From: Bacteroidales bacterium UBA4788 | Lineage (GTDB): Bacteria > Bacteroidota > Bacteroidia > Bacteroidales > VadinHA17 | Assembly (NCBI GenBank): GCA_002402965.1 | Contig: DHGW01000031.1 | Location: 2,487 to 36,736 of the forward strand | Length of the DNA: 34,250 bases | Direction: 5' to 3' | Shown here: positions 25,366 to 33,966 of the stretch, one piece after another | Numbering within the stretch: the stretch's first letter is position 1 | Layout: every line of letters starts with the position of its first letter | The notes under the pieces: generated by a model | Seen by the model: the letters and a program-made list of their open reading frames with translations, nothing else | The model's database searches: none | Told to the model about the DNA's origin: nothing | Program-made: the position numbers and the translations under genes

Positions 25366-25797
25366 TTATTTTTTGAGAAGATCACGAATCTCTTTCAGAA
25401 GCACAACTTCATCACTCGGCGGCGGGGGAGTTGCGGGAGCTGCCTCTTCCTTCTTCTTGAGACTGTTCATCCCCTTGATGACAAAGAAGATACACAGGGC
25501 AACAATGATAAAATCAATGATGTTCTGAAGAAACATGCCGTAATTGATCGAGACCTCACTTACAGCCGGCTGAATAACCGCGGCCCCGTCCATCACCGCA
25601 TCCTGTCCTTTCTGCAGAATCGCCTTCAGGCTGGTGAAGTCAACCTTGCCAAGTGCCATGCCAATCGGTGGCATGAGGATGTCATTCACGAGTGAGGTGA
25701 TGATCTTTCCGAATGCACCGCCAATGATAATACCAACGGCCATGTCAAGCATGTTGCCCTTGACGGCAAATTCCTTGAATTCTTTAACTATTCCCAT
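25366..25797 (-). CDS. mscL: Large-conductance mechanosensitive channel MscL
   Basis: 143 residues, the normal size. The N-terminal amphipathic S1 helix and TM1 read MGIVKEFKEFAVKGNMLDMA followed by VGIIIGGAFGKIITSLVNDI, the family signature with the glycine-rich gate. A periplasmic loop (about 48-88) has family-typical length. TM2 spans about 89-109 (FLQNIIDFIIVALCIFFVIK), and the C-terminal helix ends in DEVVLLKEIRDLLKK. It opens under membrane tension to release solutes in hypo-osmotic shock. It is divergent from the dodecin-kbp pair across a 214-base spacer. Confidence 0.96.
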   Translation of the reverse strand: MGIVKEFKEFAVKGNMLDMAVGIIIGGAFGKIITSLVNDILMPPIGMALGKVDFTSLKAILQKGQDAVMDGAAVIQPAVSEVSINYGMFLQNIIDFIIVALCIFFVIKGMNSLKKKEEAAPATPPPPSDEVVLLKEIRDLLKK

Positions 25798-25844
25798 AAT
25801 TCTCAGGTTTTTTGGTTAGTAAATCTGATCAGGTTAACAATGAT

Positions 25845-25852
25845 CAAATATA
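25845..25852 (-). promoter_or_regulatory. Candidate -7 element for mscL
   Basis: Reads TATATTTG on the minus strand (exact TAnnTTTG), about 48 bases before the mscL start. The -33 box is not clear. Confidence 0.4.
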
Positions 25853-25891
25853 CAAAAAGGTATGACATGATAATTTTTAGACGGACGGATT

Positions 25892-25899
25892 TAGTTTTG
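25892..25899 (+). promoter_or_regulatory. Candidate -7 element for the dodecin-kbp operon
   Basis: TAGTTTTG fits TAnnTTTG but has no TTTG at the right distance upstream. If used, the leader would be about 105 bases and would contain the hairpin at 25948-25976. Confidence 0.4.
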
Positions 25900-25947
25900 C
25901 CTTCTGAAACTGGACTTGAGCGGTTTTTTTTCTTATCTTACACATTC

Positions 25948-25976
25948 CTAAACAATCTCTCGCTGAGATCGTTTAG
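25948..25976 (+). promoter_or_regulatory. Hairpin in the leader of the dodecin gene
   Basis: CTAAACAATCTC (25948-25959) and GAGATCGTTTAG (25965-25976) pair over 12 bases with one mismatch and a 5-base loop, followed by CTTTT. It ends 35 bases before the dodecin ATG. This could be a message-stabilising hairpin, an operator or a weak attenuator. Confidence 0.45.
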
Positions 25977-26011
25977 CTTTTATAATATAAACTAATTAAA
26001 ACAGTAAAATC

Positions 26012-26212
26012 ATGTCAGTACTCAAAGTAATCGAGATCCTTGCATCGTCACCGGTCAGCTGGGAAGATGCAACGGCCTCTGCCGTCAAGGTGGCAGCCAA
26101 GACAGTAAAGGAAATACGTTCTGTTTACGTACAGGATCAGAGTGCGGTGGTGGTTAAAAACAAGATCACCGAATACCGTGTCAATGTGAAAATAACTTTT
26201 GAAGTAATTTAA
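26012..26212 (+). CDS. Dodecin family protein
   Basis: 66 residues, full length for dodecins. MSVLKVIEILASSPVSWEDA TASAVKVAAKTVKEIRSVYV matches the beta-alpha-beta start (KVIEI..SS..SWEDA...AV..A..T...I), and the end ITEYRVNVKITFEVI gives the last two strands. Dodecins assemble as hollow dodecamers that store or buffer flavins. The flavin-stacking residue usual in this family lies in the strand around residues 38-52; here the region reads SVYVQDQSAVVVKN and lacks an aromatic beyond Tyr39, so ligand binding is uncertain. The kbp gene starts 14 bases after the stop. Confidence 0.88.
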   Translation: MSVLKVIEILASSPVSWEDATASAVKVAAKTVKEIRSVYVQDQSAVVVKNKITEYRVNVKITFEVI

Positions 26213-26226
26213 AAATCGAACAAATC

Positions 26227-26688
26227 ATGGGATTAATTTCTTTCATCAAAAATGCAGGAGCAAAGATCTTCAAGTCTGAAGAAAAGCGTGAAGAAGCAAA
26301 AGCCGGACTTATCGTAGAACACATAAAAAAGTTCGGGTTTGACGTGAGCAAGGTCAACGTGACTGTTGACGATGAGAAGGTGATACTGACCGGTTCTGTT
26401 GACACTCAGAGCAACAAGAATAAGATAATAGTTACCGCAGGAAATGTGGAAGGCATCTCGGCAGTTGAGGATCATCTTATCGTAACTGTCCCCGAGCCCG
26501 TTGCCCCGCCCGCTCCCGAAAAGCAGTTCTATACTGTCAGGAAGGGTGATTACCTATCAAAGATTGCCAAGGAGGTTTACGGTGATGCAAAGAAATACAA
26601 CATCATCTTCGAAGCCAACAAGCCGATGCTCACGGATCCGGACCTCATCTATCCCGGGCAGGTTCTTGTAATTCCTCCCGTCAAGTAG
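26227..26688 (+). CDS. kbp: BON-LysM protein, potassium-binding protein Kbp-like
   Basis: 153 residues, cytoplasmic (no signal peptide). It opens with MGLISFIKNAGAKIFKSEEK, the common start of this family. The BON domain (about 24-88) includes VNVTVDDEKVILTGSVDTQS and GNVEGISAVEDHLIV. A Pro-rich linker leads to a LysM domain (about 101-151): YTVRKGDYLSKIAKEVYGDA, IFEANKPMLTDPDLIYPGQV. The E. coli homologue Kbp (YgaU) binds K+ and responds to osmotic change. Co-transcription with a dodecin gene and divergence from mscL fit an osmotic or stress role; that link is inference. A terminator follows at 26714. Confidence 0.93.
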   Translation: MGLISFIKNAGAKIFKSEEKREEAKAGLIVEHIKKFGFDVSKVNVTVDDEKVILTGSVDTQSNKNKIIVTAGNVEGISAVEDHLIVTVPEPVAPPAPEKQFYTVRKGDYLSKIAKEVYGDAKKYNIIFEANKPMLTDPDLIYPGQVLVIPPVK

Positions 26689-26713
26689 GACGATTTAACT
26701 TTTTCTATATGCC

Positions 26714-26745
26714 GGAGGCGGATCCTGTGATCCGCCTCCTGTTGT
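26714..26745 (+). terminator. Intrinsic terminator after kbp
   Basis: Perfect 11-base stem GGAGGCGGATC (26714-26724) / GATCCGCCTCC (26729-26739) with loop CTGT, followed by TGTTGTTT. Confidence 0.88.
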
Positions 26746-26824
26746 TTCCAGACATTATGATCAGAGAGGTGACGCAAAATAAAAAAGAAGAGGGATCACC
26801 GCAGGAAAACCGGCTGTAAAGTCT

Positions 26825-26832
26825 TATTTTTG
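26825..26832 (+). promoter_or_regulatory. Candidate -7 element for the serine hydrolase gene
   Basis: TATTTTTG, an exact TAnnTTTG, 39 bases before the ATG at 26872. No TTTG is found 19-21 bases upstream. Confidence 0.45.
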
Positions 26833-26871
26833 GGTATCGACTGATTATCCGTAAAACTGTAAAAGATACCC

Positions 26872-28425
26872 ATGAAAAACTCCCGGTTTATTTTCGTTTT
26901 TGCGGCATTTGCCCTGCTAATAATTTCAGGAGGATGCCAGAATCCGACACCCTCTTCAGCATCTCTGCCCCGGAGCACACCGGAGGCCGAGGGCGTATCA
27001 TCTGAGGGACTGCTGACGTTTCTTGATTCAGCCGCTCTTGGCAGGCATGAGTTCCATAGTATCATGATAGTCCGTCACGGGAAGGTGATTGCCGAAGGAT
27101 GGTGGGATCCTTACCGCCCTGACCTGAGGCACACCCTGTACTCCGTCAGCAAGAGCTTCACCTCCACCGCTGTAGGTTTTGCCGTTACGGAAAAATTGCT
27201 CAGCGTTGATGACAAAGTGATCTCATTCTTTCCTGATCAGCTTCCTGATACTGTATCACCATTCCTTGCAGACATGACGGTCAGGGATCTTCTTACAATG
27301 ACCGTGGGACAGTCACCCGAGCCGTCCAATGCCATTACCTCGTCAGGCAGCGACTGGGTACCGGCATTTCTTGATCTGCCGGTTGTGAATGATCCGGGGA
27401 GCGTATTCCTTTATAACTCTATGGCCACCTTCATGCTGTCAGCCATAGTGCAGAAGGTAACCGGGGATAAGCTTATCGATTACCTTCAGCCTCGCCTCTT
27501 CAGCCCATTGGGTATTGAGGGGATTGACTGGGAGTCGAGCCCCGAAGGCGTTAACGCCGGCGGATGGGGCCTGCGGGTAAAAACCGAGGATATGGCTAAA
27601 TTTGGTCAGCTATACCTTCAGAAAGGTTCATGGAACGGTAGTCAGATAATTCCGGCAGCCTGGGTAGAGGAGGCGACCACCTTCAAGATTGACCAGGCAC
27701 CGGGTACACCGCCGGAGATAAAGGATAAAAGCGACTGGTTGCAGGGTTACTGTTACCAGTTCTGGCGCAGCCGCAACAACGCATACAGGGCAGACGGTGC
27801 CTTCGGGCAATACATCATTGTGATGCCCGAAAAGGATGCTGTGGTTGCAATAACCTCAGAATCACCTGACATGCAGGATGTGATGAATATGGTCTGGAAA
27901 TACATCCTTCCGGCCATGAAAGAAGAAGTGCTGCCTGAGAACAAGGAAGCCGCCGAAAGGCTCAGCGCGAGACTTGCATCACTGGCATTGCCGATCCCGG
28001 CAAAAACTGACGACTCCCCCGTCGTTGAAACGATCCGGAACAAGAGATTCCTGCTTGAAGAGAATAACCTTAAGCTTAAATATCTCACCCTTGACTTTGC
28101 CGGAAATACCTGTAATCTGTCACTCGGAAACGGCGAAACCGTCCGCACAATACCCTTTGGCAGAGGTGAGTGGATTACTTCCATGACGGAGATGGCAGGG
28201 CCCGGAATACTGCGCAGACCAGGAGCAGCTTCCTCAAACATGGTGGCGGGAGCCTTCAGCTGGAATGATGACTCCACCATCGTGCTTACACTCAGGTATA
28301 TCGAGAGCCCTCATCACCTAAAAATGACCTGCAGTTTTGTGAATGATACGGCTGAGGTGAGAATCAGGCAGAGTACACCTCCCGGCTATGACCTCCCCGT
28401 GCTGAAGGGGATGATGGCCAGGTAG
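26872..28425 (+). CDS. Class C beta-lactamase-fold serine hydrolase, lipoprotein
   Basis: 517 residues. The lipoprotein signal ends at LLIISGGC (Cys22). The catalytic domain (about 40-350) has the nucleophile motif SVSK (Ser91, Lys94) in TLYSVSKSFTSTAVGFAV and the second motif YNS (181-183) in FLYNSMATFMLSAIVQKVTG. DGAFGQYIIVMPEKDAVVAI is the third-motif region, where the usual KTG/HxG is replaced by a GAFGQ loop as in esterase/peptidase members. Residues 380-517 form a beta-rich domain often seen in these hydrolases. Substrates of such proteins include D-amino peptides, esters and peptidoglycan stems. Resistance to beta-lactams should not be assumed. It converges on tcdA with a 7-base gap. 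Confidence 0.9.
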   Translation: MKNSRFIFVFAAFALLIISGGCQNPTPSSASLPRSTPEAEGVSSEGLLTFLDSAALGRHEFHSIMIVRHGKVIAEGWWDPYRPDLRHTLYSVSKSFTSTAVGFAVTEKLLSVDDKVISFFPDQLPDTVSPFLADMTVRDLLTMTVGQSPEPSNAITSSGSDWVPAFLDLPVVNDPGSVFLYNSMATFMLSAIVQKVTGDKLIDYLQPRLFSPLGIEGIDWESSPEGVNAGGWGLRVKTEDMAKFGQLYLQKGSWNGSQIIPAAWVEEATTFKIDQAPGTPPEIKDKSDWLQGYCYQFWRSRNNAYRADGAFGQYIIVMPEKDAVVAITSESPDMQDVMNMVWKYILPAMKEEVLPENKEAAERLSARLASLALPIPAKTDDSPVVETIRNKRFLLEENNLKLKYLTLDFAGNTCNLSLGNGETVRTIPFGRGEWITSMTEMAGPGILRRPGAASSNMVAGAFSWNDDSTIVLTLRYIESPHHLKMTCSFVNDTAEVRIRQSTPPGYDLPVLKGMMAR

Positions 28426-28432
28426 GGAAATA

Positions 28433-29167
28433 CTATCTTTCTTCAGCTGTTCCTGTCAGCTCCCTGATAACCACCGATGCGCACACCAGGCCAAAGGCGG
28501 CGGGCATATAAGACATGGTCCCCACGCTGGAGGCCTTGTTGCTCTCTTCGGAGCCCCGGATAATCAGGTCCTTGTCTACCACCTCAGGACTGTATACCGC
28601 TTTAAAGCCCTCGTGAACACCCAGTTTATGGAGCTTCTTCCGCAGCATGCGGGCAAGATTGCAGAAGGTGGTCTCAGAGATATCAGCAACCCGGATGGCC
28701 GTGGGGTCAAACTTGCCTCCGGCACCCATGGAGCTTACAATCTTCAGGTTCAGCCTGAGTGAATGATAGACCAGGAAGACCTTCGGTGACAGGGTGTCAA
28801 TTGCATCTACAACAAAATCATACTTCTCCTCTTCCAGGATGTCTGTCATCCGCTGATCACGGATGAACTCCGGTACGATCCTCAGCCGGATCTCAGGGTT
28901 GATATCCTTCAGTCTCTCTCCCATCACCTCGGCCTTCTTTCTGCCCGTGGTTGAGGTAAGCGCCGGCAATTGCCTGTTCCGGTTTGCAGCTGTCACAACA
29001 TCGCCGTCGATGATTGTCATGGCCCCTATCCCGGCCCTGCATATCATCTCAGCTGCCCATGAGCCTACACCGCCCAGCCCTGCGACAAGGACATGTGAGC
29101 CCTTCAGTTTCTCCAGGGCTCCGGGACCAAGGAGCATCTCGGTACGTGAAAGCCATCCTTCCGTCAC
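28433..29167 (-). CDS. tcdA: tRNA threonylcarbamoyladenosine dehydratase (ThiF/E1-like)
   Basis: 244 residues. The Rossmann nucleotide loop GLGGVGSW (30-37) is followed by the E1-like ATP site IIDGDVVTAANRNRQ (52-66), with the adenylate-binding Asp54 and Asn/Arg cluster, and Lys77 or Lys78 in GRKKAE. The core VVDAIDTLSPKVFLV and the later CNLARMLRKKLHKLGVHEGF are typical of TcdA (CsdL/YgdL). It activates the carboxylate of t6A at tRNA position 37 with ATP and cyclises it to ct6A. The start overlaps the tatD-type stop by 4 bases (ATGA), and gltX lies further upstream, so the operon groups tRNA functions. Confidence 0.93.
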   Translation of the reverse strand: MTEGWLSRTEMLLGPGALEKLKGSHVLVAGLGGVGSWAAEMICRAGIGAMTIIDGDVVTAANRNRQLPALTSTTGRKKAEVMGERLKDINPEIRLRIVPEFIRDQRMTDILEEEKYDFVVDAIDTLSPKVFLVYHSLRLNLKIVSSMGAGGKFDPTAIRVADISETTFCNLARMLRKKLHKLGVHEGFKAVYSPEVVDKDLIIRGSEESNKASSVGTMSYMPAAFGLVCASVVIRELTGTAEER

Positions 29168-29835
29168 AGGCTGAAGTTTAAGAGTGAGTTGAAATTATTG
29201 CGAACAAGTCTCTCCGCGCTTTGCTCATCATACCCTGCGGCAGCTTCAAAGTGGTGGTAGACCTCTGCAATCTGTTGTCCGGAATCGTCAGTCTCCAGCA
29301 GCAGCTTTTCGTGGGAGACCGACTCAAGAACCTCAGCTGTCAGTCCTTTTGCTCCCAGCGAGAACCAGAAGCCCTCCCCGGCCAGCGACGCTGCCAGGCT
29401 GCTGCTGCCCCTGAATCCGTGTATGACCCAGGGCCGGCCGGGTTTGACCTCCCTGCGCGCACGCCTCAGTTCATCCCACCCTTTGACGCAATGGATCACC
29501 ATAGGCTTTCCCATCTCCTCTGCAATGTGCGCCTGGAAGAGAAAGGCACTGTACTGAACCTCCCCCTGCGCACCTCGAAGCCGGTCAAACCCGGCCTCAC
29601 CAATCATTACCACATGAGGGTGTGCTGCTGTTAACAGTAACTCAGTCTGCAACTGACCAGGGTTGTCATCTGTCAGCTGCCACGGATGAATCCCGGCAGA
29701 AAAGAGAGTGTTGGCAGGGAAATCTTCCGGTACGTCATTACCTGCCATAAGGTTCCTGACGGCGATGGTGTCAGCGCTGCCACCCGCTGAATGAGTGTGA
29801 AAGTCAACATATCTTATCTCACCCGGAAGTTTCAT
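29164..29835 (-). CDS. TatD family metal-dependent hydrolase
   Basis: 223 residues, on the short side for TatD (about 250-265), as in many Bacteroidota members. The metal ligands are in place: DFHTH (His13, His15), GEAGFD (Glu80), VIHCVKG (His115), WVIHGFRG (His139) and ETDDS (Asp183). The TIM-barrel order is intact. TatD proteins act as DNA 3' exonucleases or D-aminoacyl-type hydrolases; the substrate is not settled by sequence. It is the middle gene of gltX-tatD-tcdA, with a 5-base gap from gltX and a 4-base overlap with tcdA. Confidence 0.9.
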   Translation of the reverse strand: MKLPGEIRYVDFHTHSAGGSADTIAVRNLMAGNDVPEDFPANTLFSAGIHPWQLTDDNPGQLQTELLLTAAHPHVVMIGEAGFDRLRGAQGEVQYSAFLFQAHIAEEMGKPMVIHCVKGWDELRRARREVKPGRPWVIHGFRGSSSLAASLAGEGFWFSLGAKGLTAEVLESVSHEKLLLETDDSGQQIAEVYHHFEAAAGYDEQSAERLVRNNFNSLLNFSL

Positions 29836-29840
29836 GAGAT

Positions 29841-31355
29841 TTATGATGAGAGCCGGCTTATGCCGTCATCAATGCGGCGCAACGTCTCTTCCCTTCCTAT
29901 CAGCCCGGCGATGTCAAACAGGTGCGGTCCCCTGGAGGCCCCAACAAGCAAAAGCCTGAAGAGGTTGAGGATTGTCCCGGTATTATAGGGGCCGGATACG
30001 ATCCACTCCTTGACTGTTTTTTCAAGGATCTCAGAGGTAAACGGCTGCACACCTGCAACAACTTCACGGAGTTCCCGCATCTGCAGGGACGAGTCGGCAT
30101 TCCACCTCTTCCTGACAACATCCGGGTCATATGTTTCCGGGGCGACAAAGAAAAAGTCAGCCTCATGCCATAATTCCTTCACAAACCCTGTCCGTTCCTT
30201 TACCAGCGAGATGATTTTCACCAGGGTGGAGGCGTCGGGACTGAATCCTTTTTCTTTCACTATGGGCATGAAGAGATCTGCCAGCTCCTCATTGCTTTTC
30301 ATCTGGAAATATTTGGTATTAAACCATTTCGCCTTTTCAGGATCAAAGCGGGAGCCTGATTTTCCAACTCTCTCAATTGTGAAGGCTGCAATCAGCTCAT
30401 CCATCGTAAATATCTCCTGTTCAGTCCCGGGGTTCCATCCAAGGAGGGCCAGCATGTTCACGAATGCCTCGGGGAAGTAACCCTCTTCCCTGTACCCTGA
30501 GGCTGTTTCGCCGTATGGCCAGTAGAGAGGGAAGACCGGGAATCCCATCTTGTCGCCGTCGCGTTTGCTTAGTTTGCCCTTGCCGGTTGGCTTGAGCAGG
30601 AGCGGCAGGTGGGAGAAGAGCGGCGCCTCCCATCCGAAGCTGCGGTAGAGCATCACGTGAAGGGGAAGTGACGGAAGCCACTCCTCGCCTCTGATAACGT
30701 GAGAGATCTCCATCAGGTGGTCATCAACGATGTTGGCAAGGTGATAGGTGGGCATCCCGTCAGATTTGTAAAGCACCTTATCGTCAAGAGTGGAGGTGTT
30801 GACCACTATATCTCCCCTGATCAGGTCAGAGAAATGAATATCTTCATTGTCCGGCATGCGGTACCTGACAACATAATGCTCACCCGTTGAGATACGCTGC
30901 TTAACCGCCTCCTGGTCCAGGGTAAGGGAGTTGCACATATTCATCCTGGTGGTGCATCCGTAGTTGAATGTTTCGCCGCGTGATTCATGCTCCTGCCTCA
31001 GTCTATCCAGCTCCTCTGCCTTATCGAAGGCATAATAGGCATCGCCCCTGTTGATGAGCTCGTCAGCATACCTGTGATAAATTTCTTTCCTGTCGCTTTG
31101 CCTGTAAGGTGCAAAGGGGCCGCCCTCGCGAACTCCTTCGTCAACCTTAATGCCGGCCCACTCCAGTGAATCCATGATGTAATCCTCAGCGCCCCCGACA
31201 TAGCGTGCCTGGTCTGTGTCCTCAATGCGGAGGATAAAAGTCCCGCCGTGATGCCTCGCAAAGAGATAGTTATAGAGAGCGGTGCGAACGCCACCGATGT
31301 GAAGGGGGCCTGTGGGGCTGGGGGCGAAGCGGACGCGTATTCTTCTGTCTGTCAT
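29841..31355 (-). CDS. gltX: Glutamate-tRNA ligase
   Basis: 504 residues, full length. Class I synthetase signatures: FAPSPTGPLHIGG (10-22, the HIGH motif as HIGG) and KGKLSKRDGDKMG (259-271, the KMSKS motif). The catalytic core continues with ILRIEDTD and YHLANIVDDHLMEISHVIRG EEWL. The anticodon-binding C-terminal helical domain ends at 504. It attaches glutamate to tRNA(Glu). Whether it is discriminating or not cannot be told, since no gatCAB gene is visible here. It is first of the three-gene operon; no exact consensus promoter was found in 31356-31460. Confidence 0.97.
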   Translation of the reverse strand: MTDRRIRVRFAPSPTGPLHIGGVRTALYNYLFARHHGGTFILRIEDTDQARYVGGAEDYIMDSLEWAGIKVDEGVREGGPFAPYRQSDRKEIYHRYADELINRGDAYYAFDKAEELDRLRQEHESRGETFNYGCTTRMNMCNSLTLDQEAVKQRISTGEHYVVRYRMPDNEDIHFSDLIRGDIVVNTSTLDDKVLYKSDGMPTYHLANIVDDHLMEISHVIRGEEWLPSLPLHVMLYRSFGWEAPLFSHLPLLLKPTGKGKLSKRDGDKMGFPVFPLYWPYGETASGYREEGYFPEAFVNMLALLGWNPGTEQEIFTMDELIAAFTIERVGKSGSRFDPEKAKWFNTKYFQMKSNEELADLFMPIVKEKGFSPDASTLVKIISLVKERTGFVKELWHEADFFFVAPETYDPDVVRKRWNADSSLQMRELREVVAGVQPFTSEILEKTVKEWIVSGPYNTGTILNLFRLLLVGASRGPHLFDIAGLIGREETLRRIDDGISRLSS

Positions 31356-31462
31356 AATAGTCTGGTGGTTTGTTGCCGGCGATAAAGATATGAAACTTGC
31401 ATGAGCACGAGATCACCATAGGATTTGAATATTAAATATCATACCAGTTCCATCCTGCCAGT

Positions 31463-31497
31463 GAAAATAAAAAAGAGGCTGTCCCGCTGACAACCTC
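31463..31497 (-). terminator. Intrinsic terminator for the tdh gene
   Basis: On the minus strand GAGGTTGTC (31497-31489) pairs with GACAGCCTC (31483-31475) with one mismatch, followed by TTTTTTATTTTC. It lies about 27 bases after the tdh stop. Confidence 0.85.
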
Positions 31498-31523
31498 ATG
31501 ATTAAACAACATATCGTGAATGA

Positions 31524-32486
31524 TCAGATCAGCCCTTTGCTGTGCTTGTCCCTGATCACCTTCAGCATGTCGACTGTCATTGATTCAAGGTTGTAGACAG
31601 GATTCCAGCCCCACTCTTCACGCGCCGCGGCGTCATTCATATAATTGGGCCATGAATCAGCTATCTTCTGTTTCATGGGATCAACGTCATAGCTCATAAC
31701 AAAGCCCGGAATATGTTTTCTGATCTCGGTTGCCAATATCTCCGGATCAAAGCTCATGGCACTGATATTGAAGGCATTCCTGTGCTTCAGTTTTGAGGGG
31801 TCTGCCTCCATGAGGTTAATGGCTGCATCTATGGCATCAGGCATGTACATCATATCGAGGAAAGTTCCCTTGCCCAGGGGGCAGGTGAACTTCTGATGCT
31901 TCACAGCCTCATAGTATATCTCAACGGCATAGTCGGTTGTTCCCCCTCCCGGAAGGGTAGCGTTTGAAATAATTCCGGGATAACGTACACCCCGTGTGTC
32001 AACGCCAAAGCGAAGATAATAGTAGTCACACAGCATCTCGCCGGTAACCTTTGTGATCCCGTACATCGAGGTTGGCCGCTGAATGGTATCCTGGGGTGTA
32101 TTGTCAAGGGGGGTTGTCGGTCCGAACGCTCCAATGGAGCTCGGGAAGAATACCGCACAGTTAAACTCACGGGCAACCTCAAGCACATTGTAAAGCCCGT
32201 TGACACCTATGTTCCAGGCAAGCCCCGGATTCTTCTCTCCTACGGCGGAAAGCACAGCCGCCAGGTGGTAGATGGTGTCTATATTGTATTTTTTAACAGT
32301 TGAGGCAAGCTCTTCAAGGTTGGTGGTGTCAACCTTCATGTAAGGACCAGTCTCGGCGAGCTCTCCGGTGGGCTGTGTCCTGTTTATGCCAGCAACAACG
32401 TTACTGCCTCCGAACCTGTTCCTGAGCTCCAGGGTGAGTTCTGATCCTATCTGTCCTACTGAACCGGTTACCAATATGTTTTTCAT
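31524..32486 (-). CDS. tdh: L-threonine 3-dehydrogenase, SDR (GalE-like) type
   Basis: 320 residues. The Rossmann NAD loop is TGSVGQIG (7-14), and the catalytic pair YxxxK is SMYGITK (Tyr142, Lys146) with Ser117 nearby in FFPSSIGAFGP. The family-specific LPGGGTTDYAVEIYYEAVKH and FLDMMYMPDAIDAAINLMEA blocks match the short-chain threonine dehydrogenases known from Flavobacteria and archaea rather than the zinc-dependent type. The enzyme oxidises L-threonine to 2-amino-3-ketobutyrate with NAD+. It is divergent from kbl (203-base spacer), the next enzyme in the pathway, which strongly supports this call over a sugar epimerase. Confidence 0.92.
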   Translation of the reverse strand: MKNILVTGSVGQIGSELTLELRNRFGGSNVVAGINRTQPTGELAETGPYMKVDTTNLEELASTVKKYNIDTIYHLAAVLSAVGEKNPGLAWNIGVNGLYNVLEVAREFNCAVFFPSSIGAFGPTTPLDNTPQDTIQRPTSMYGITKVTGEMLCDYYYLRFGVDTRGVRYPGIISNATLPGGGTTDYAVEIYYEAVKHQKFTCPLGKGTFLDMMYMPDAIDAAINLMEADPSKLKHRNAFNISAMSFDPEILATEIRKHIPGFVMSYDVDPMKQKIADSWPNYMNDAAAREEWGWNPVYNLESMTVDMLKVIRDKHSKGLI

Positions 32487-32635
32487 TTGTTTATAAAATT
32501 AAGGTGGGTTTTCTTCTGTTGAGGTCTGATCATTGTAACAGGGCAACAAACTTCATGAAATTTTCGTCAACTTGTTCTGACAAAAATCATTTAATTGTGC
32601 TTCAATAAATATAGGTCATTATGGAACAAAGTTGA

Positions 32636-32643
32636 TATATTTG
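32636..32643 (+). promoter_or_regulatory. Candidate -7 element for kbl
   Basis: TATATTTG, an exact TAnnTTTG, 46 bases before the ATG. The -33 side is not consensus. No matching box was seen for the divergent tdh. Confidence 0.5.
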
Positions 32644-32689
32644 CCACTCAAACATCCAAAATTCATAGTAAATCAATAACCTTATTCCC

Positions 32690-33880
32690 ATGTATACCAA
32701 CTTCAAGGAATTTCTGACCGGTGAACTCAGTGCAATAAAAGAGGCCGGTCTTTTCAAAGGTGAAAGGATAATTGTCTCACCTCAGGGTGCTGAGATTACC
32801 CTCAATACCGGGCAGACGGTCCTCAACTTCTGCGCAAACAACTACCTTGGGCTCTCGGCGAACAAAAAGCTGGTTGAAGCTGCAAAAAATGCTCTTGACA
32901 CTCACGGTTACGGCATGTCATCAGTGCGTTTCATCTGTGGTACCGGTGACCTCCACAAGGAACTGGAACGCAAGCTTGCAGATTTCTTCGGGACCGAGGA
33001 TACCATCCTCTATGCTGCTTGTTTTGATGCCAACGGAGGTGTATTTGAACCGCTGCTGTCAGAGCAGGACGCCATCATCTCTGATTCACTTAACCATGCC
33101 TCAATTATTGACGGTGTCAGGCTCTGTAAGGCACAACGCTACCGTTATGCCAATGCCGACATGAACGACCTTGAGGAGAAGCTGAAAGAAGCACAGGCAC
33201 AGCGCTTCAGGCTGATAGTCACTGACGGTGTCTTCTCCATGGACGGTAATGTGGCACCGCTGGGTAAAATATATGAGCTGGCCGGCAAATACAACGCAAT
33301 GGTCATGGTAGATGAGTCCCACTCCGCAGGCGTGGTAGGAGATACAGGCCGTGGCGTGACCGAGCTTTACAATCTCAAGGGAAAGATCGAAATCATTACA
33401 GGCACCCTAGGCAAAGCGTTTGGCGGAGCCATCGGCGGGTTCACCACGGGAAAGAAGGAGATCATCGAGATGCTTCGGCAGCGCTCGAGGCCGTACCTCT
33501 TCAGCAACTCAATACCACCGCTGGTTGCCGCCGCAGGGATCAGAATGGTGGAAATGATGACGGAGACCAACGAGCTGCAGGACAAGCTGCATTTCAACAC
33601 GAAGTATTTCATGGAGAAGATGATGAAGGCTGGTTTTGATATCAAACCCACCCAGTCAGCTATCTGCGCAGTGATGCTTTATGATGCAAAATTATCGCAG
33701 GAAATGGCCGCGAAACTGTTGAATGAAGGCATCTACGTCACAGGATTCTACTATCCCGTTGTTCCCAAAGACCAGGCACGCATCAGGGTACAGCTCTCAG
33801 CTGCCCATGAGACGGAACACCTTGACAAAGCCATTGCAGCCTTCACAAAAGTCGGAAAGGAGTTGGGTGTTTTGAAATAA
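32690..33880 (+). CDS. kbl: Glycine C-acetyltransferase (2-amino-3-ketobutyrate CoA ligase)
   Basis: 396 residues, full length for alpha-oxoamine synthases. The PLP lysine is Lys242 in GTLGKAFGGAIGG. Other active-site blocks are NFCANNYLGLSANKKL, FICGTGDLHKELE, DSLNHASIIDGVR (His136), VFSMDGNVAPL and MVDESHSAGVVG (His211). It cleaves 2-amino-3-ketobutyrate with CoA to glycine and acetyl-CoA. With the divergent tdh it completes threonine catabolism. A terminator follows at 33918-33966, and the ilvD leader begins within that terminator's tail. Confidence 0.96.
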   Translation: MYTNFKEFLTGELSAIKEAGLFKGERIIVSPQGAEITLNTGQTVLNFCANNYLGLSANKKLVEAAKNALDTHGYGMSSVRFICGTGDLHKELERKLADFFGTEDTILYAACFDANGGVFEPLLSEQDAIISDSLNHASIIDGVRLCKAQRYRYANADMNDLEEKLKEAQAQRFRLIVTDGVFSMDGNVAPLGKIYELAGKYNAMVMVDESHSAGVVGDTGRGVTELYNLKGKIEIITGTLGKAFGGAIGGFTTGKKEIIEMLRQRSRPYLFSNSIPPLVAAAGIRMVEMMTETNELQDKLHFNTKYFMEKMMKAGFDIKPTQSAICAVMLYDAKLSQEMAAKLLNEGIYVTGFYYPVVPKDQARIRVQLSAAHETEHLDKAIAAFTKVGKELGVLK

Positions 33881-33917
33881 TTATAAATCTTCGCCCTCTC
33901 CATTTATTAATAAGTAT

Positions 33918-33966
33918 AGGGAAGGTTTAAAAAATTAATATATTTTGAACTTTCCCTTGTTTTTTT
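33918..33966 (+). terminator. Intrinsic terminator after kbl
   Basis: Arms AGGGAAGGTT (33918-33927) and AACTTTCCCT (33948-33957) pair with one mismatch around an AT-rich, partly self-complementary loop, followed by TGTTTTTTT. The TTG in this tail may serve as the -33 element of the ilvD promoter. Confidence 0.75.

Noticed and set aside
26872..28425. Beta-lactam resistance gene
   Set aside because: It has the class C fold and SxxK/YxN motifs but lacks the typical KTG of true AmpC enzymes; most such proteins are esterases or peptidases.
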